Below the pieces are notes generated by a model. It had not been told where the DNA came from, did no database searches, and saw only the letters and a list, made by a program, of their open reading frames with translations. The position numbers were made by a program, and so were the translations under genes. From Vampirovibrio sp041737375 (lineage in GTDB: Bacteria; Cyanobacteriota; Vampirovibrionia; Vampirovibrionales; Vampirovibrionaceae), in the NCBI RefSeq assembly GCF_041737375.1, contig NZ_JBGSRV010000012.1, positions 62,001-126,000 of the forward strand: 64,000 bases of DNA. Reading direction: 5' to 3'. Shown one piece after another: positions 41,475-49,778 of the stretch. Each line of letters opens with the position of its first letter. The stretch's first letter is position 1.

Positions 41475-42164
41475 TTAGCGCTCCGACAACACGCCCTGAT
41501 AGTTCAGCAAATCCTGAACGGTTTGCAGCGAGCTGTTTTCTGCTTGCAGCTTTTTAATCAGCGCAAACAAAATGGCCGCGCTCATGCGCACATCCGATTC
41601 CGCCCGGTGGGGGTTGGGGTTGTGATAGCCCACGGCGGTAGCCACCACAATGCCTTCGTAACTGGGCAGGCTGGGCATGGCTTTTTGGGCCAGTACTTTG
41701 GTGCAAAAAGCCCGGCTCAGGTTGTAGCGCTCGGCGAAAACATCCAGCCCGCTCTGGCTGATTTTTTCTTTCAGAAAGCCCATGTCAAAGGACACGTTGT
41801 GTCCCACAATCAGGGGGGCTTCTCCTAAAAAGCCGGATAACTCGCTCAGGGCCATCACCACTGCCGGAGACTGCCTCACCATTTCATTGGTAATGCCGGT
41901 CAGCAATTCCAGTTCTTCGGGAATGGGTTCGGTGGGCTTTACCAGGGTGGAGTATTTACCGATTTCCACGCCATCTTTAAACTTAATGGCGGTGACTTCG
42001 GTAATGGCGTTCCTTTTGGCGTTCAACCCGGTGGTTTCCAAATCCAGAACCGCAAACACGGCTTCCGATAAAGGGATACGATCCAGCGGTTTGCGGGCTG
42101 TTTGCGTGGAAGCCTCCGAGGAAGCCGCCGGTGTGGCCAAACTGCCAAAAAGGGACTGCTGCAT
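41475..42164 (-). CDS. DEDDh 3'-5' exonuclease (DnaQ/PolC-epsilon-like)
   Basis: 229 residues. It is an RNase-T/DnaQ-type 3'-5' exonuclease with Exo I AVFAVLDLETTG, Exo II LIVGHNVSFDMGFL and Exo III HRAESDVRMSA, i.e. the complete DEDDh set. A ~30-residue N-terminal Ser/Ala-rich extension precedes the domain. It could be the proofreading subunit or an independent repair nuclease; this size and domain resemble stand-alone DNA polymerase III epsilon-like proteins. It is isolated, with the ~650-base gap upstream. Confidence 0.9.
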   Translation of the reverse strand: MQQSLFGSLATPAASSEASTQTARKPLDRIPLSEAVFAVLDLETTGLNAKRNAITEVTAIKFKDGVEIGKYSTLVKPTEPIPEELELLTGITNEMVRQSPAVVMALSELSGFLGEAPLIVGHNVSFDMGFLKEKISQSGLDVFAERYNLSRAFCTKVLAQKAMPSLPSYEGIVVATAVGYHNPNPHRAESDVRMSAAILFALIKKLQAENSSLQTVQDLLNYQGVLSER

Positions 42165-42811
42165 AATGAGGGAAATCCTTTGTCTAACGAGGATGTTACA
42201 ACGCTACTACTAACTAACTTACGTACTAACCAAAACTGTTTATTCCACAAATGAATCCGAGAGATTGAGTCGGTTCAAACCGGTGTTGAACGTGGTTTTT
42301 CTGATGCGTTTCGCCTGATGGTTTTTTAAAAAGCGTTACGCGATTCCCTGTGTACGCATCACCCCTTTTTCTGATTTCATAACAACACAAATCCACATCA
42401 AATCAGCAAAACTGACCTGATAAAATATATTTAAATAAACGCTAATTCTCTATCTCCGGGTGCTTTGTAAAAGCAACCGGATGCTGTGTCTATTGATACG
42501 ACTGAATTGAAGCAGACAAGCCTATACCCGTACGTTTACAGCGTAAAATAACGCAAAAACGCATTGGGAACGGCATTGAAGCGATTGCTCAATGTGTTCC
42601 CTTCGATGAATCGATCATACTCGACCCGGTACCAAACTACGAAGCGTAGTAGCTGGCTTTTTTACACAATATTTACCGGGCAATGCCTCAAGCTTTACTG
42701 GGTTAGGGTTTGCTATTGTAAACCTGATTGAGGCACACGCAAAACCCCTCTTCCGGGCTATAATATCCCTCAGGAGAGCAAGCGCCAAGCGGCGAGAGAG
42801 AGGTAACTGGA
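42165..42811. other. 647-base gene-free region, two small hairpins
   Basis: The longest gene-free stretch of the window, between the divergent exonuclease gene and the pentapeptide gene. It contains a hairpin at about 42457-42481 (CCGG...TGCTTT / AAAGCA...CCGG) and a small palindrome ACTACG-AAG-CGTAGT (42636-42650) followed by a T-rich stretch. A good -10 box lies at 42759-42764. No tRNA, rRNA or known ncRNA could be recognised; a small RNA is possible. Confidence 0.4.
42736..42764 (+). promoter_or_regulatory. Candidate promoter of the mur operon
   Basis: A consensus -10 TATAAT at 42759-42764 with a transcript start near 42771. The -35 at the 17-base distance is poor. It is the only good -10 ahead of the pentapeptide-murF-mraY-murD-ftsW-murG set. 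Confidence 0.4.
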
Positions 42812-43141
42812 ATGGCAGACCCCCATGCCCTGAACCTGATCCAGGAGGAGAAGTTCCTGGAATTCAATAATTTTGTGGATAGTTTGGGCGGACAAGTTGA
42901 TTTGACCGGGGCTCACCTGCGTGGATACGACTTGCGCAAGTGTAAGCTGCAAAAAGCCGACTTGACCGGGGCTTATCTCCGCTCGGCAGACCTGCGCTCG
43001 GTCGATCTGAGCGAGGCAAAGCTGGATGGGGCCAGCATGAAAGAGGCCCGAGTGAGTGGCGTGCTTTTCCCCCGAGAGTTGTCCGCTCAGGAAATTCAGC
43101 TGAGTCTGGCCTCTGGCACCCGCTTGCGGACCAAGTTGTAA
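42812..43141 (+). CDS. Small pentapeptide-repeat protein
   Basis: 109 residues. ATG 42812 follows GAGAGG. The middle (about residues 28-80) is a series of pentapeptides of the A(D/N)LxX type: VDLTG AHLRG YDLRK CKLQK ADLTG AYLRS ADLRS VDLSE AKLDG ASMKE ARVSG. Such repeats form a right-handed quadrilateral beta-helix, and some members mimic DNA or bind gyrase. The N-terminal 27 and C-terminal 25 residues are helical caps. It precedes murF by 39 bases, so is probably first in the cell-wall operon; its role there is unknown. Confidence 0.85.
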   Translation: MADPHALNLIQEEKFLEFNNFVDSLGGQVDLTGAHLRGYDLRKCKLQKADLTGAYLRSADLRSVDLSEAKLDGASMKEARVSGVLFPRELSAQEIQLSLASGTRLRTKL

Positions 43142-43180
43142 TGAATTGTATTTGATGAGTAATGAATAAAGTGGCCTACT

Positions 43181-44596
43181 GTGTCTCATTTTAGCTATCC
43201 AGAATTATTAACCGCCTCTCAGGGCGATGCTTTCACGCCGCCCGTTGCTTTCGGCGAGGCCCGGCTATGGACGGACACCCGTTCCATCCAGCCCGGTGAT
43301 TTTTTTCTGCCCCTTTCCGGGGAGCGTTTTGACGGGCATCACTACCTGGAACAAGCCTTTGAGGCCGGGGCAGTGGGGGCTTTTGTAGAACGCCATCAAG
43401 CGGCCCAAAACCCCCAATGGCAAAAGCTGCCGAATTTAATTGCGGTGGATTCGCCGGTTTTGGCCTATTTGGCCATGGCGAGGTATCACCGGGAGAAAAT
43501 TAACCCGGTGGTCATTGCAGTCACTGGCAGTTCGGGCAAAACCACCACCAAAGAGATGTTGTACGCCGCCTTGTCCCCTTTAAAACAAACGGTGAAGACC
43601 GAGAAGAATTTTAATAATGAAGTGGGTGTTTCTCAAACCTTGCTGGCCTTGCGCCCCGGCACCGAAATTTTAATTGTGGAAATGGGCATGCGTGGCCTGC
43701 GGCAAATTTGTCTGCTCTCGGAAGCGGCCCGCCCGGATGTGGCCATTATTAACAACATTGGCCCCGCCCATATTGGCCTGCTGGGTTCTTTAGAAGCCAT
43801 TGCTCAAGCCAAGCTGGAAGTGGTGGAAGGCATGAACCCGGCTCAGGGCTTACTGGTAATCAATCAGGATACCCCGCACTTGTCTGGCTTGGCCCCGACG
43901 CTTTGGTCGGGTAAAACCGTTTCCTACAGCCTGAACGAAGCGCAAAATTTACAGCCTGCCTTGGAGGCGGGTGTGGAAGGCAGCCGGTTCACTTATGGGG
44001 GCGTCACGGTTACGTTGCCCGTGCCGGGTGAACATATGGTGTCCAATGCCTTGGGCGTGCTTAAAGTGGGCGAGGCGCTCGGGTTTTCCGCCGCAGCGCT
44101 GGCCAGTGGACTGTCTCAATTCAAGCCAGAAAAAGGCCGGGGGGAGCGGGTCATGCTTCAGGGCTACCGGGATGTGTGCGTGATTGACGATGCCTATAAC
44201 GCCAACCCGGATAGCGCCAAAGCCTCCTTAAAAGCGTTTCTGTCCACCGTTAAACCCGGCAAACAGAACTTTTTAGTGATTGGCGGCATGAAAGAACTGG
44301 GAGACTTCAGCCAGCAATACCACCAGCAGCTGGGCTTTTGGCTGGCCGCTCAACCCCATATCAATGGCCTGTTTACTTTGGGGGAAGAAGGCCAGTGGCT
44401 GGCCGATGCGGCCTCCAGCGCTACCTTCCCGGTGCGCCACGCTCAAGATATCCCGCATTTGGTGCGGCAGTTGACCGAAGGGTCTTTCACTCTGGAAAAT
44501 GCTGTTTTGTACTTAAAAGGCTCCCGAGCTTACCAGTTGGATCAAATTCCGGCGGCGCTGGAGCGAGTTGCGCTTAACCTTGAGGTTCCTTCATGA
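43181..44596 (+). CDS. murF: UDP-MurNAc-tripeptide:D-Ala-D-Ala ligase
   Basis: 471 residues with a GTG start at 43181 and only a weak ribosome site. MurF adds D-Ala-D-Ala, the last cytoplasmic step of peptidoglycan precursor synthesis. The P-loop is VIAVTGSSGKTTTKEML, followed by KNFNNEVGVSQTLL, IVEMGMRG, NIGPAHIGLLGSLEAIAQAK and the C-terminal VIDDAYNANPDSAKASL. The family length and motifs are normal. It overlaps mraY by 4 bases (ATGA). Confidence 0.96.
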   Translation: MSHFSYPELLTASQGDAFTPPVAFGEARLWTDTRSIQPGDFFLPLSGERFDGHHYLEQAFEAGAVGAFVERHQAAQNPQWQKLPNLIAVDSPVLAYLAMARYHREKINPVVIAVTGSSGKTTTKEMLYAALSPLKQTVKTEKNFNNEVGVSQTLLALRPGTEILIVEMGMRGLRQICLLSEAARPDVAIINNIGPAHIGLLGSLEAIAQAKLEVVEGMNPAQGLLVINQDTPHLSGLAPTLWSGKTVSYSLNEAQNLQPALEAGVEGSRFTYGGVTVTLPVPGEHMVSNALGVLKVGEALGFSAAALASGLSQFKPEKGRGERVMLQGYRDVCVIDDAYNANPDSAKASLKAFLSTVKPGKQNFLVIGGMKELGDFSQQYHQQLGFWLAAQPHINGLFTLGEEGQWLADAASSATFPVRHAQDIPHLVRQLTEGSFTLENAVLYLKGSRAYQLDQIPAALERVALNLEVPS

Positions 44597-45582
44597 TTTT
44601 GGCCCGCATGGATGCCGTTTTAGCCGCCTTAATTCCCTTTTTGGTCAGCGTGGCTTTGGGTAAGCCCTATATTCAGTTTTTAAAAACCCGGTACATGGGC
44701 CAGTATATTCGGGAAGATGGCCCCCAGAGTCATCAAAGCAAGGCGGGAACACCTACGGCGGGTGGCGTTTTAATCCTGCTTGCTTTCATGCTGGGCATGG
44801 CCGGGCTGCTGGGGGTGAAAGGTGCTGCCCTGCTCACGCCTGCGGTGGGCTTGGTGCTGGGCATTACCCTGGCCTTTGGTTTGCTGGGTTTTGTGGATGA
44901 TTACTTGAAAATTTCCAAAAAGAAAAACAAAGGGGTGTCTGGATATACCAAGCTCGCGGTGCAGGTGGTTGCCGGGTTGGCAGCGGGCTGGGCTGTGGTG
45001 CAGTCCCTGCCGCATGGGGCGGATGTCAGTGTGTTTGGTCTGTTTACCGTGCCTTTGGGGTATCTGTATCCGCTGTTTGCCGCTTTTGTGATTACCGGGG
45101 CTTCTAACGCCGTGAATTTAACCGATGGGCTGGATGGTCTGGCCAGTGGCACCGCCCTGATGACCTTTATCACGTTGGCCCTCATGCTGTTTGCCACCCA
45201 TCAGGTTGCGCTGGGCTTGGTGTCGTTGTGCATGGCCGGGGCGGCTTTGGGCTTTTTAATCTTTAACCGCAACCCGGCCCGCATTTTTATGGGAGATACC
45301 GGCAGTTTGGCTTTGGGCGGCGCTTTTGGGGCGCTGGTGATTTTAGGCAAGCTAGAATGCTGGGCGTTACTGCTGGGCGCTATTTTTGTGGTGGAAACCC
45401 TGTCGGTGATTCTGCAAGTGTATGCTTTTAAAACCACGGGCAAGCGCATTTTTCGCATGAGTCCCCTGCATCACCATTTTGAACTGGGCGGATGGAGCGA
45501 GAACCGGGTGGTGTACAGTTTTGTGACTTTTCAGTTTTTTTGCTGCACCCTGGCGGTTTTTTTGTACAATTTTGCAATGTAA
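44593..45582 (+). CDS. mraY: Phospho-MurNAc-pentapeptide transferase
   Basis: 329 residues. It is an integral membrane enzyme that makes lipid I on undecaprenyl phosphate. About ten hydrophobic segments are visible. The hallmarks are KAGTPTAGGVLI, VDDYLKI, the catalytic NLTDGLDGLASG, FMGDTGSLALGG and PLHHHFELGGWSEN. It is translationally coupled to murF by a 4-base overlap and is 13 bases before murD. Confidence 0.97.
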   Translation: MILARMDAVLAALIPFLVSVALGKPYIQFLKTRYMGQYIREDGPQSHQSKAGTPTAGGVLILLAFMLGMAGLLGVKGAALLTPAVGLVLGITLAFGLLGFVDDYLKISKKKNKGVSGYTKLAVQVVAGLAAGWAVVQSLPHGADVSVFGLFTVPLGYLYPLFAAFVITGASNAVNLTDGLDGLASGTALMTFITLALMLFATHQVALGLVSLCMAGAALGFLIFNRNPARIFMGDTGSLALGGAFGALVILGKLECWALLLGAIFVVETLSVILQVYAFKTTGKRIFRMSPLHHHFELGGWSENRVVYSFVTFQFFCCTLAVFLYNFAM

Positions 45583-45595
45583 GTAAAGGACAACC

Positions 45596-47029
45596 ATGGC
45601 GACACCCAACTGGCAAGGTAAACCGCTCACGGTACTGGGGCTTTCCCGCAGTGGCGCTGCCGTGGCCCGCTATGTGGCCCAGCGGGGGGGGCAGGTTTTT
45701 TTAAGCGAAACCGTTCCGGCTTCCCCGCACAATGAAACCCTGAGGAACACGCTGGCGGGGTTGGGCGTGACCGTGGAAATGGGCGGCCATAGCAAGCAAT
45801 GCTTTATGCATGCCGATCAGGTGGTGGTCAGCCCCGGCATTCCGCCCAGCAGTGAGGCCATTGAGCAACTGCGCATGAGCGGCAAGGACGTGATTTCTGA
45901 AGTGGAATTCGCCTATCGCCAAGCGCCTCAAATCCCCTTGGTGGGCATTACCGGCACCAACGGAAAATCCACCACCACCACGCTGGTGTCCTGGATACTG
46001 ACTCAGGCCGGAAAAAACGCCCCGGCTTGCGGCAATATCGGCATTCCCATTACGGATGTGATCAATACCGAGGTTCTAAATGGGCCAAGTCCCGACTATC
46101 TGGTGGCGGAACTCAGTTCGTTTCAGCTGGAATTTTCGCCCACGCTGAAGTCTAAAGTGTCCATTTTTACCAACTTCAAGCCCGATCATCTGGATTGGCA
46201 TGGCTCTCTGGAAGCGTATCAGGAAGCCAAGCTAAAGCTGTTTACCGGACAGCAATCCCCGGAATGGGCGGTGGTGCTGGCGGATGACCCCATTAGCCAG
46301 AGCGTGGCCAGTCGCACGGAGGGCCAGGTACTGTGGTTCTCCCGAGATCAACACTTGGTGGCCCAGTACCCCAATAAGGCGTATCTGGATGAGCGCCAAA
46401 ATGTGGTGATTCATTTGGCAGACCAAGCGCCGGTTTCCTTGTTTTCGGTGGATACCTTGCAATTAATTGGGGATCATAATTATGAAAACGTGTTGGCCAG
46501 CGCCGCCACTGCGTTTTTGCTGGGCATTGATTCTGAGGTGATTACTCGGGCCTGCCAGCAGTTTGAAGGTCTGGAGCATCGACTGGAAAAGGTGGATGTG
46601 CTGGGGCCTCGGCAAGTCATTTTTTACAACGATTCCAAAGCCACCAATACCGATGCCGCCATTTCCGCCCTGCGAGCTTTCAAAAGCCGCAAAGTGATTT
46701 TAATTGCGGGCGGTTACGATAAAATGACCCCCTTGGACGACTTTGTGACCGCGGTTCAGGCCAACGCCCAATCGGTTATTTTGTTGGGAGCGGCCAAGGC
46801 CCGTTTTGCGCAGGCCTTTGAGGCCAGTGGCTATCATGCCGTTTCCTTTGCCGATGACTTGGATGCGGCCATCGCTCAAGCCTATCAGTTGAGCGAAGGT
46901 GAGCCGGTGTTGTTTTCCCCGGCCTGCTCCAGTTTTGATCAGTTCAAAAACTTTGAGGAGCGGGGCAAGGCCTTTAAATCAGGGGTGCAAGCCTTGAAGG
47001 CTCATGCGGAAAGCACGGTGAGGTCTTAA
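45596..47029 (+). CDS. murD: UDP-MurNAc-L-Ala:D-Glu ligase
   Basis: 477 residues. MurD adds D-Glu to UDP-MurNAc-Ala. It has the N-terminal Rossmann nucleotide-binding motif LGLSRSGAAVARYVAQRGG, the P-loop VGITGTNGKSTTTTLVSW, NFKPDHLDWHG and FYNDSKATNTDAAISAL. The length is typical. ftsW follows at a TAATG overlap (47027-47031). Confidence 0.97.
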   Translation: MATPNWQGKPLTVLGLSRSGAAVARYVAQRGGQVFLSETVPASPHNETLRNTLAGLGVTVEMGGHSKQCFMHADQVVVSPGIPPSSEAIEQLRMSGKDVISEVEFAYRQAPQIPLVGITGTNGKSTTTTLVSWILTQAGKNAPACGNIGIPITDVINTEVLNGPSPDYLVAELSSFQLEFSPTLKSKVSIFTNFKPDHLDWHGSLEAYQEAKLKLFTGQQSPEWAVVLADDPISQSVASRTEGQVLWFSRDQHLVAQYPNKAYLDERQNVVIHLADQAPVSLFSVDTLQLIGDHNYENVLASAATAFLLGIDSEVITRACQQFEGLEHRLEKVDVLGPRQVIFYNDSKATNTDAAISALRAFKSRKVILIAGGYDKMTPLDDFVTAVQANAQSVILLGAAKARFAQAFEASGYHAVSFADDLDAAIAQAYQLSEGEPVLFSPACSSFDQFKNFEERGKAFKSGVQALKAHAESTVRS

Positions 47030-48240
47030 TGGACAGAGTGTATGGAGCCCCGGCTCGTTATGTAAGCCCCCCCAGCGCCCGGCTGAGTTATTATGACGGG
47101 CGGGAAGAGTTTGGCGGCTGGGATGGCCCACGGGCCGATGGCGTGGCCCGGTTTGATCATACGTTAATGTACACCACCATGGCTTTGGTGATGGTGGGTT
47201 TAATGTCCGTGTTTACCGCCAGTGCGGCCCAGGCGGATTTGGAAACCGGCAATAGCGTTACCACCCTGTTCAAGCAGCTGATTTCCGTGGGGATTGGCGG
47301 CGGGGCTTTGCTGTTTTTTATGGGCTTTTCCTTTGAGCGTTTGAATCGTTGGGCCATTCCCTTTTCGCTAATTTGCGTGGGGCTGTTGATGATGACCATG
47401 TTTATGGGCACCACCGCCAACGGAAGCGAACGCTGGATTATGCTGCCCTTTGGTTTCCAGTTCCAGCCCTCCGATTTCGCCAAGGTGGGGGCCATTGTGT
47501 TAATGGCTCAGGCCACCAGCCAGCGTAGTTTATGGGGCATGGGAACCTGGTTGAACGTTATGCTGGTTGGGGTGATGACGGTGTTGATTTTGCAACAGCC
47601 CAACCTGAGTGTGACCATGATTTTGGGCATGCTGACTTTTGCCATGCTCTTTGTGGCCGGGTTGCCCCGCTTTATTGTGTTGGGCTCTTTGCCCATTTTG
47701 GCCTTTGCCATTTATCAAAAAATTCGACATACTGAGTATCAGTGGAAACGCATTGTGGGCTGGCTGAACCCCTGGAATGACGCTCAGGATGCTGGCTATA
47801 ACCTGATTCAGTCCTATTACGCCATTGGATCGGGCGGGCTGGTTGGGGTGGGGCTGGGCAACTCCATTCAAAAGTTGTATTACCTGCCTTTTCAGCATAC
47901 CGATTTTATTTTTTCGGTGATTTGTGAAGAGTGGGGCTTTATTGGGGCGGTGATTGTGATTGGTTTGTTTGCCCTGCTGGGCTGGCGGGGCTTTACCATC
48001 GCCTGGCACTGTCCCAGTCGGTTTGGCAAGATGCTGGCCTTTGGCTTAACCCTTGCCATTGTGCTGCAGGCCCTGATTAATATTAGCGTGACCATTGGCC
48101 TGATGCCGGTTACCGGGGTAACCCTGCCGCTAATCAGCTATGGGGGAACCTCCATGATTGTGACCTTGTCCATGATCGGGATGTTATTGAACGTGTCCAA
48201 GGCCCGCCCCGCTCGCTTGCCGCAACACGAGGAGTATTAA
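47029..48240 (+). CDS. ftsW: Lipid II polymerase / division protein FtsW
   Basis: 403 residues with about ten membrane segments. SEDS-family glycosyltransferase of septal peptidoglycan. The N-terminal ~40 residues are a cytoplasmic tail (YYDGREEFGGWD). Key motifs are ANGSERWIMLPFGFQFQPSDFAKVG, GWLNPWNDAQDAGYNLIQSYYAIGSGGLVGVGLGNSIQKLYYLPFQHTDFIFSVICEEWG and TLPLISYGGTSM. FtsW rather than RodA is favoured by its place between murD and murG. Confidence 0.95.
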   Translation: MDRVYGAPARYVSPPSARLSYYDGREEFGGWDGPRADGVARFDHTLMYTTMALVMVGLMSVFTASAAQADLETGNSVTTLFKQLISVGIGGGALLFFMGFSFERLNRWAIPFSLICVGLLMMTMFMGTTANGSERWIMLPFGFQFQPSDFAKVGAIVLMAQATSQRSLWGMGTWLNVMLVGVMTVLILQQPNLSVTMILGMLTFAMLFVAGLPRFIVLGSLPILAFAIYQKIRHTEYQWKRIVGWLNPWNDAQDAGYNLIQSYYAIGSGGLVGVGLGNSIQKLYYLPFQHTDFIFSVICEEWGFIGAVIVIGLFALLGWRGFTIAWHCPSRFGKMLAFGLTLAIVLQALINISVTIGLMPVTGVTLPLISYGGTSMIVTLSMIGMLLNVSKARPARLPQHEEY

Positions 48241-48246
48241 GCGCCT

Positions 48247-49386
48247 ATGCGGCTGGTGGTAACAGGTGGGGGCACGGGTGGGCATATTTACCCGGCGTTG
48301 GCGGTGGCGGAAGCCCTGCAAAGCGATCCTGCCGTGGAATCCATTACCTATATTGGTAAAACCGGCGGGCTGGAAAACGATTTGGTGCCGCAACACGGCA
48401 TTGATTTTTTGGGGCTGGAGTTCTATGGCATGCCACGGGTTAAAAGCCTGTTGTTGCCTGTGCAATTGCTGAACTGGTTTGCCAAGCTGGAGCAGGCCAA
48501 GCGAAAGGCCAAGGCATATCTCTCTGACATTCGCCCTAGTGTGGTGTTTGGAACCGGTGGCTATGTGAGCGCCCCGGTTTTAATGGCCGCCCACGATCTT
48601 AAAATTCCGTATGTGGTGCATGAGCCGGACGCCAAGCCGGGACTGGTCAATCAGTTAATGTCCAGAAACGCCGCGGTGATTACCACCAGTTTTTCGGAAG
48701 GGGCGGAGTTGCTGAAGCGAAAGCCCACCCAAGAGGTGCTGGTTACCGGAAACCCCATTCGTGGCAGCATTGGCACCCTGTCCAGACAGGAAGGCATGAA
48801 GTTGCTAGGGCTGGACTGGCCTGATACTCAACCCATTTTACTGGTGACGGGTGGTTCTCAAGGGGCCAGACGTATTAATCAGGCTGTGGTAGAAGCATTG
48901 CCAACCCTGTTAAATGAGCTGGGCTTGGCGGTGGTGCATTTAACCGGCAAAAAGCTGTACGATGAAACTCAGGCTGCGCTGGATGCGGTGGATGCCTCCT
49001 TAAAAACCCATCCTTTCTATCAAATTCGCCCTTATTCCGGTGAAATGGCCGCCTTGCTGGGCGTTGCCGATGTGGCCCTGTGTCGGGCCGGTTCACTCAG
49101 CCTGTCGGAGATGTATGTATGTGGGGTGCCCACCCTTTTGGTGCCTTATCCGCATGCCGCCGCGGATCATCAACGAAAGAACGCTCAGGCTTCGGTGCGA
49201 TCCAAGGCCTCCATTTTGATGGAGGATGCCGATTGTAATGGCGCTCGATTGGTTCAGGCGCTTTCTCCACTGATACAAGATTCCGGGATGCTGGCTGCCA
49301 TGAAATCGGCTGCAATTGGCTTGGGACACCCCGATGCCACCACTCGCATCGTGGCATGTCTGAAAAGATTTGGGAACTTTTCTTGA
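48247..49386 (+). CDS. murG: UDP-GlcNAc transferase (lipid I to lipid II)
   Basis: 379 residues, GT28 family, membrane-associated. It shows the MurG signature VVTGGGTGGHIYPALAVAEAL, the GTGGYVSAPVLMAAHDLKIPYVVHEPDAKPGL motif, VTGGSQGARRIN and RAGSLSLSEMYVCGVPTLLVPYPHAAADHQ. It begins 6 bases after ftsW. murC, murB, ddl and the ftsQAZ genes do not follow; a tRNA gene does. Confidence 0.97.
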   Translation: MRLVVTGGGTGGHIYPALAVAEALQSDPAVESITYIGKTGGLENDLVPQHGIDFLGLEFYGMPRVKSLLLPVQLLNWFAKLEQAKRKAKAYLSDIRPSVVFGTGGYVSAPVLMAAHDLKIPYVVHEPDAKPGLVNQLMSRNAAVITTSFSEGAELLKRKPTQEVLVTGNPIRGSIGTLSRQEGMKLLGLDWPDTQPILLVTGGSQGARRINQAVVEALPTLLNELGLAVVHLTGKKLYDETQAALDAVDASLKTHPFYQIRPYSGEMAALLGVADVALCRAGSLSLSEMYVCGVPTLLVPYPHAAADHQRKNAQASVRSKASILMEDADCNGARLVQALSPLIQDSGMLAAMKSAAIGLGHPDATTRIVACLKRFGNFS

Positions 49387-49404
49387 AAAGTTGCGTAAAG
49401 ACAC

Positions 49405-49433
49405 TTGATCCCGGCTTATCCTCTGGATAGAAT
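49405..49433 (+). promoter_or_regulatory. Sigma-70 promoter of tRNA-Gln
   Basis: TTGATC (49405-49410), a 17-base spacer and TAGAAT (49428-49433), with the transcription start expected near 49440, 22 bases before the tRNA. It is the best sigma-70 match in the window. Confidence 0.65.
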
Positions 49434-49461
49434 GTTAGAACTTTCAATCACATTAACGGAT

Positions 49462-49533
49462 TGGGGCGTCGCCAAGCGGTAAGGCACCTGGTTTTGGTCC
49501 AGGCATTCAGAGGTTCGAATCCTTTCGCCCCAG
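49462..49533 (+). tRNA. tRNA-Gln (TTG anticodon)
   Basis: 72 bases. The acceptor stem TGGGGCG pairs with CGCCCCA at the 3' end, with discriminator G. The anticodon arm CCTGG-TTTTGGT-CCAGG gives anticodon TTG (decodes CAA/CAG). The T loop GGTTCGAATCC is present. CCA is not encoded, so the cca product must add it. A promoter lies upstream and a terminator directly downstream. Confidence 0.95.
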
Positions 49534-49539
49534 TTTTTT

Positions 49540-49573
49540 AAAAAAGCCTTTGGTTTTAACCAAGGGCTTTTTT
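49540..49573 (+). terminator. Rho-independent terminator of tRNA-Gln
   Basis: AAGCCTTTGGTT pairs with AACCAAGGGCTT (one wobble), flanked by an A run and T6. It follows the tRNA by 6 bases. Confidence 0.9.
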
Positions 49574-49778
49574 GCTTTGTGGGCTATCAAGAGACGGTTG
49601 GCACCCAGTGGACTGGGAGCGGCCGCAAGCATGGGGGAGTTGCTTGCAGCCTAACCATTAAAAATGGAGGTAGGGTGTTAGCAACAAAATCCTATCAATT
49701 GTTTTTATGCCATTGTGAGATGGTCAGATAGTCTATCGGATCATTGTGTGGGATAGGGCATAATAGGGGTATGGGGAT

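Noticed and set aside
42636..42650. Palindrome ACTACG-AAG-CGTAGT as a transcription terminator
   Set aside because: The stem is only 6 bp with a 3-base loop and the T run is separated from it; too weak to call.
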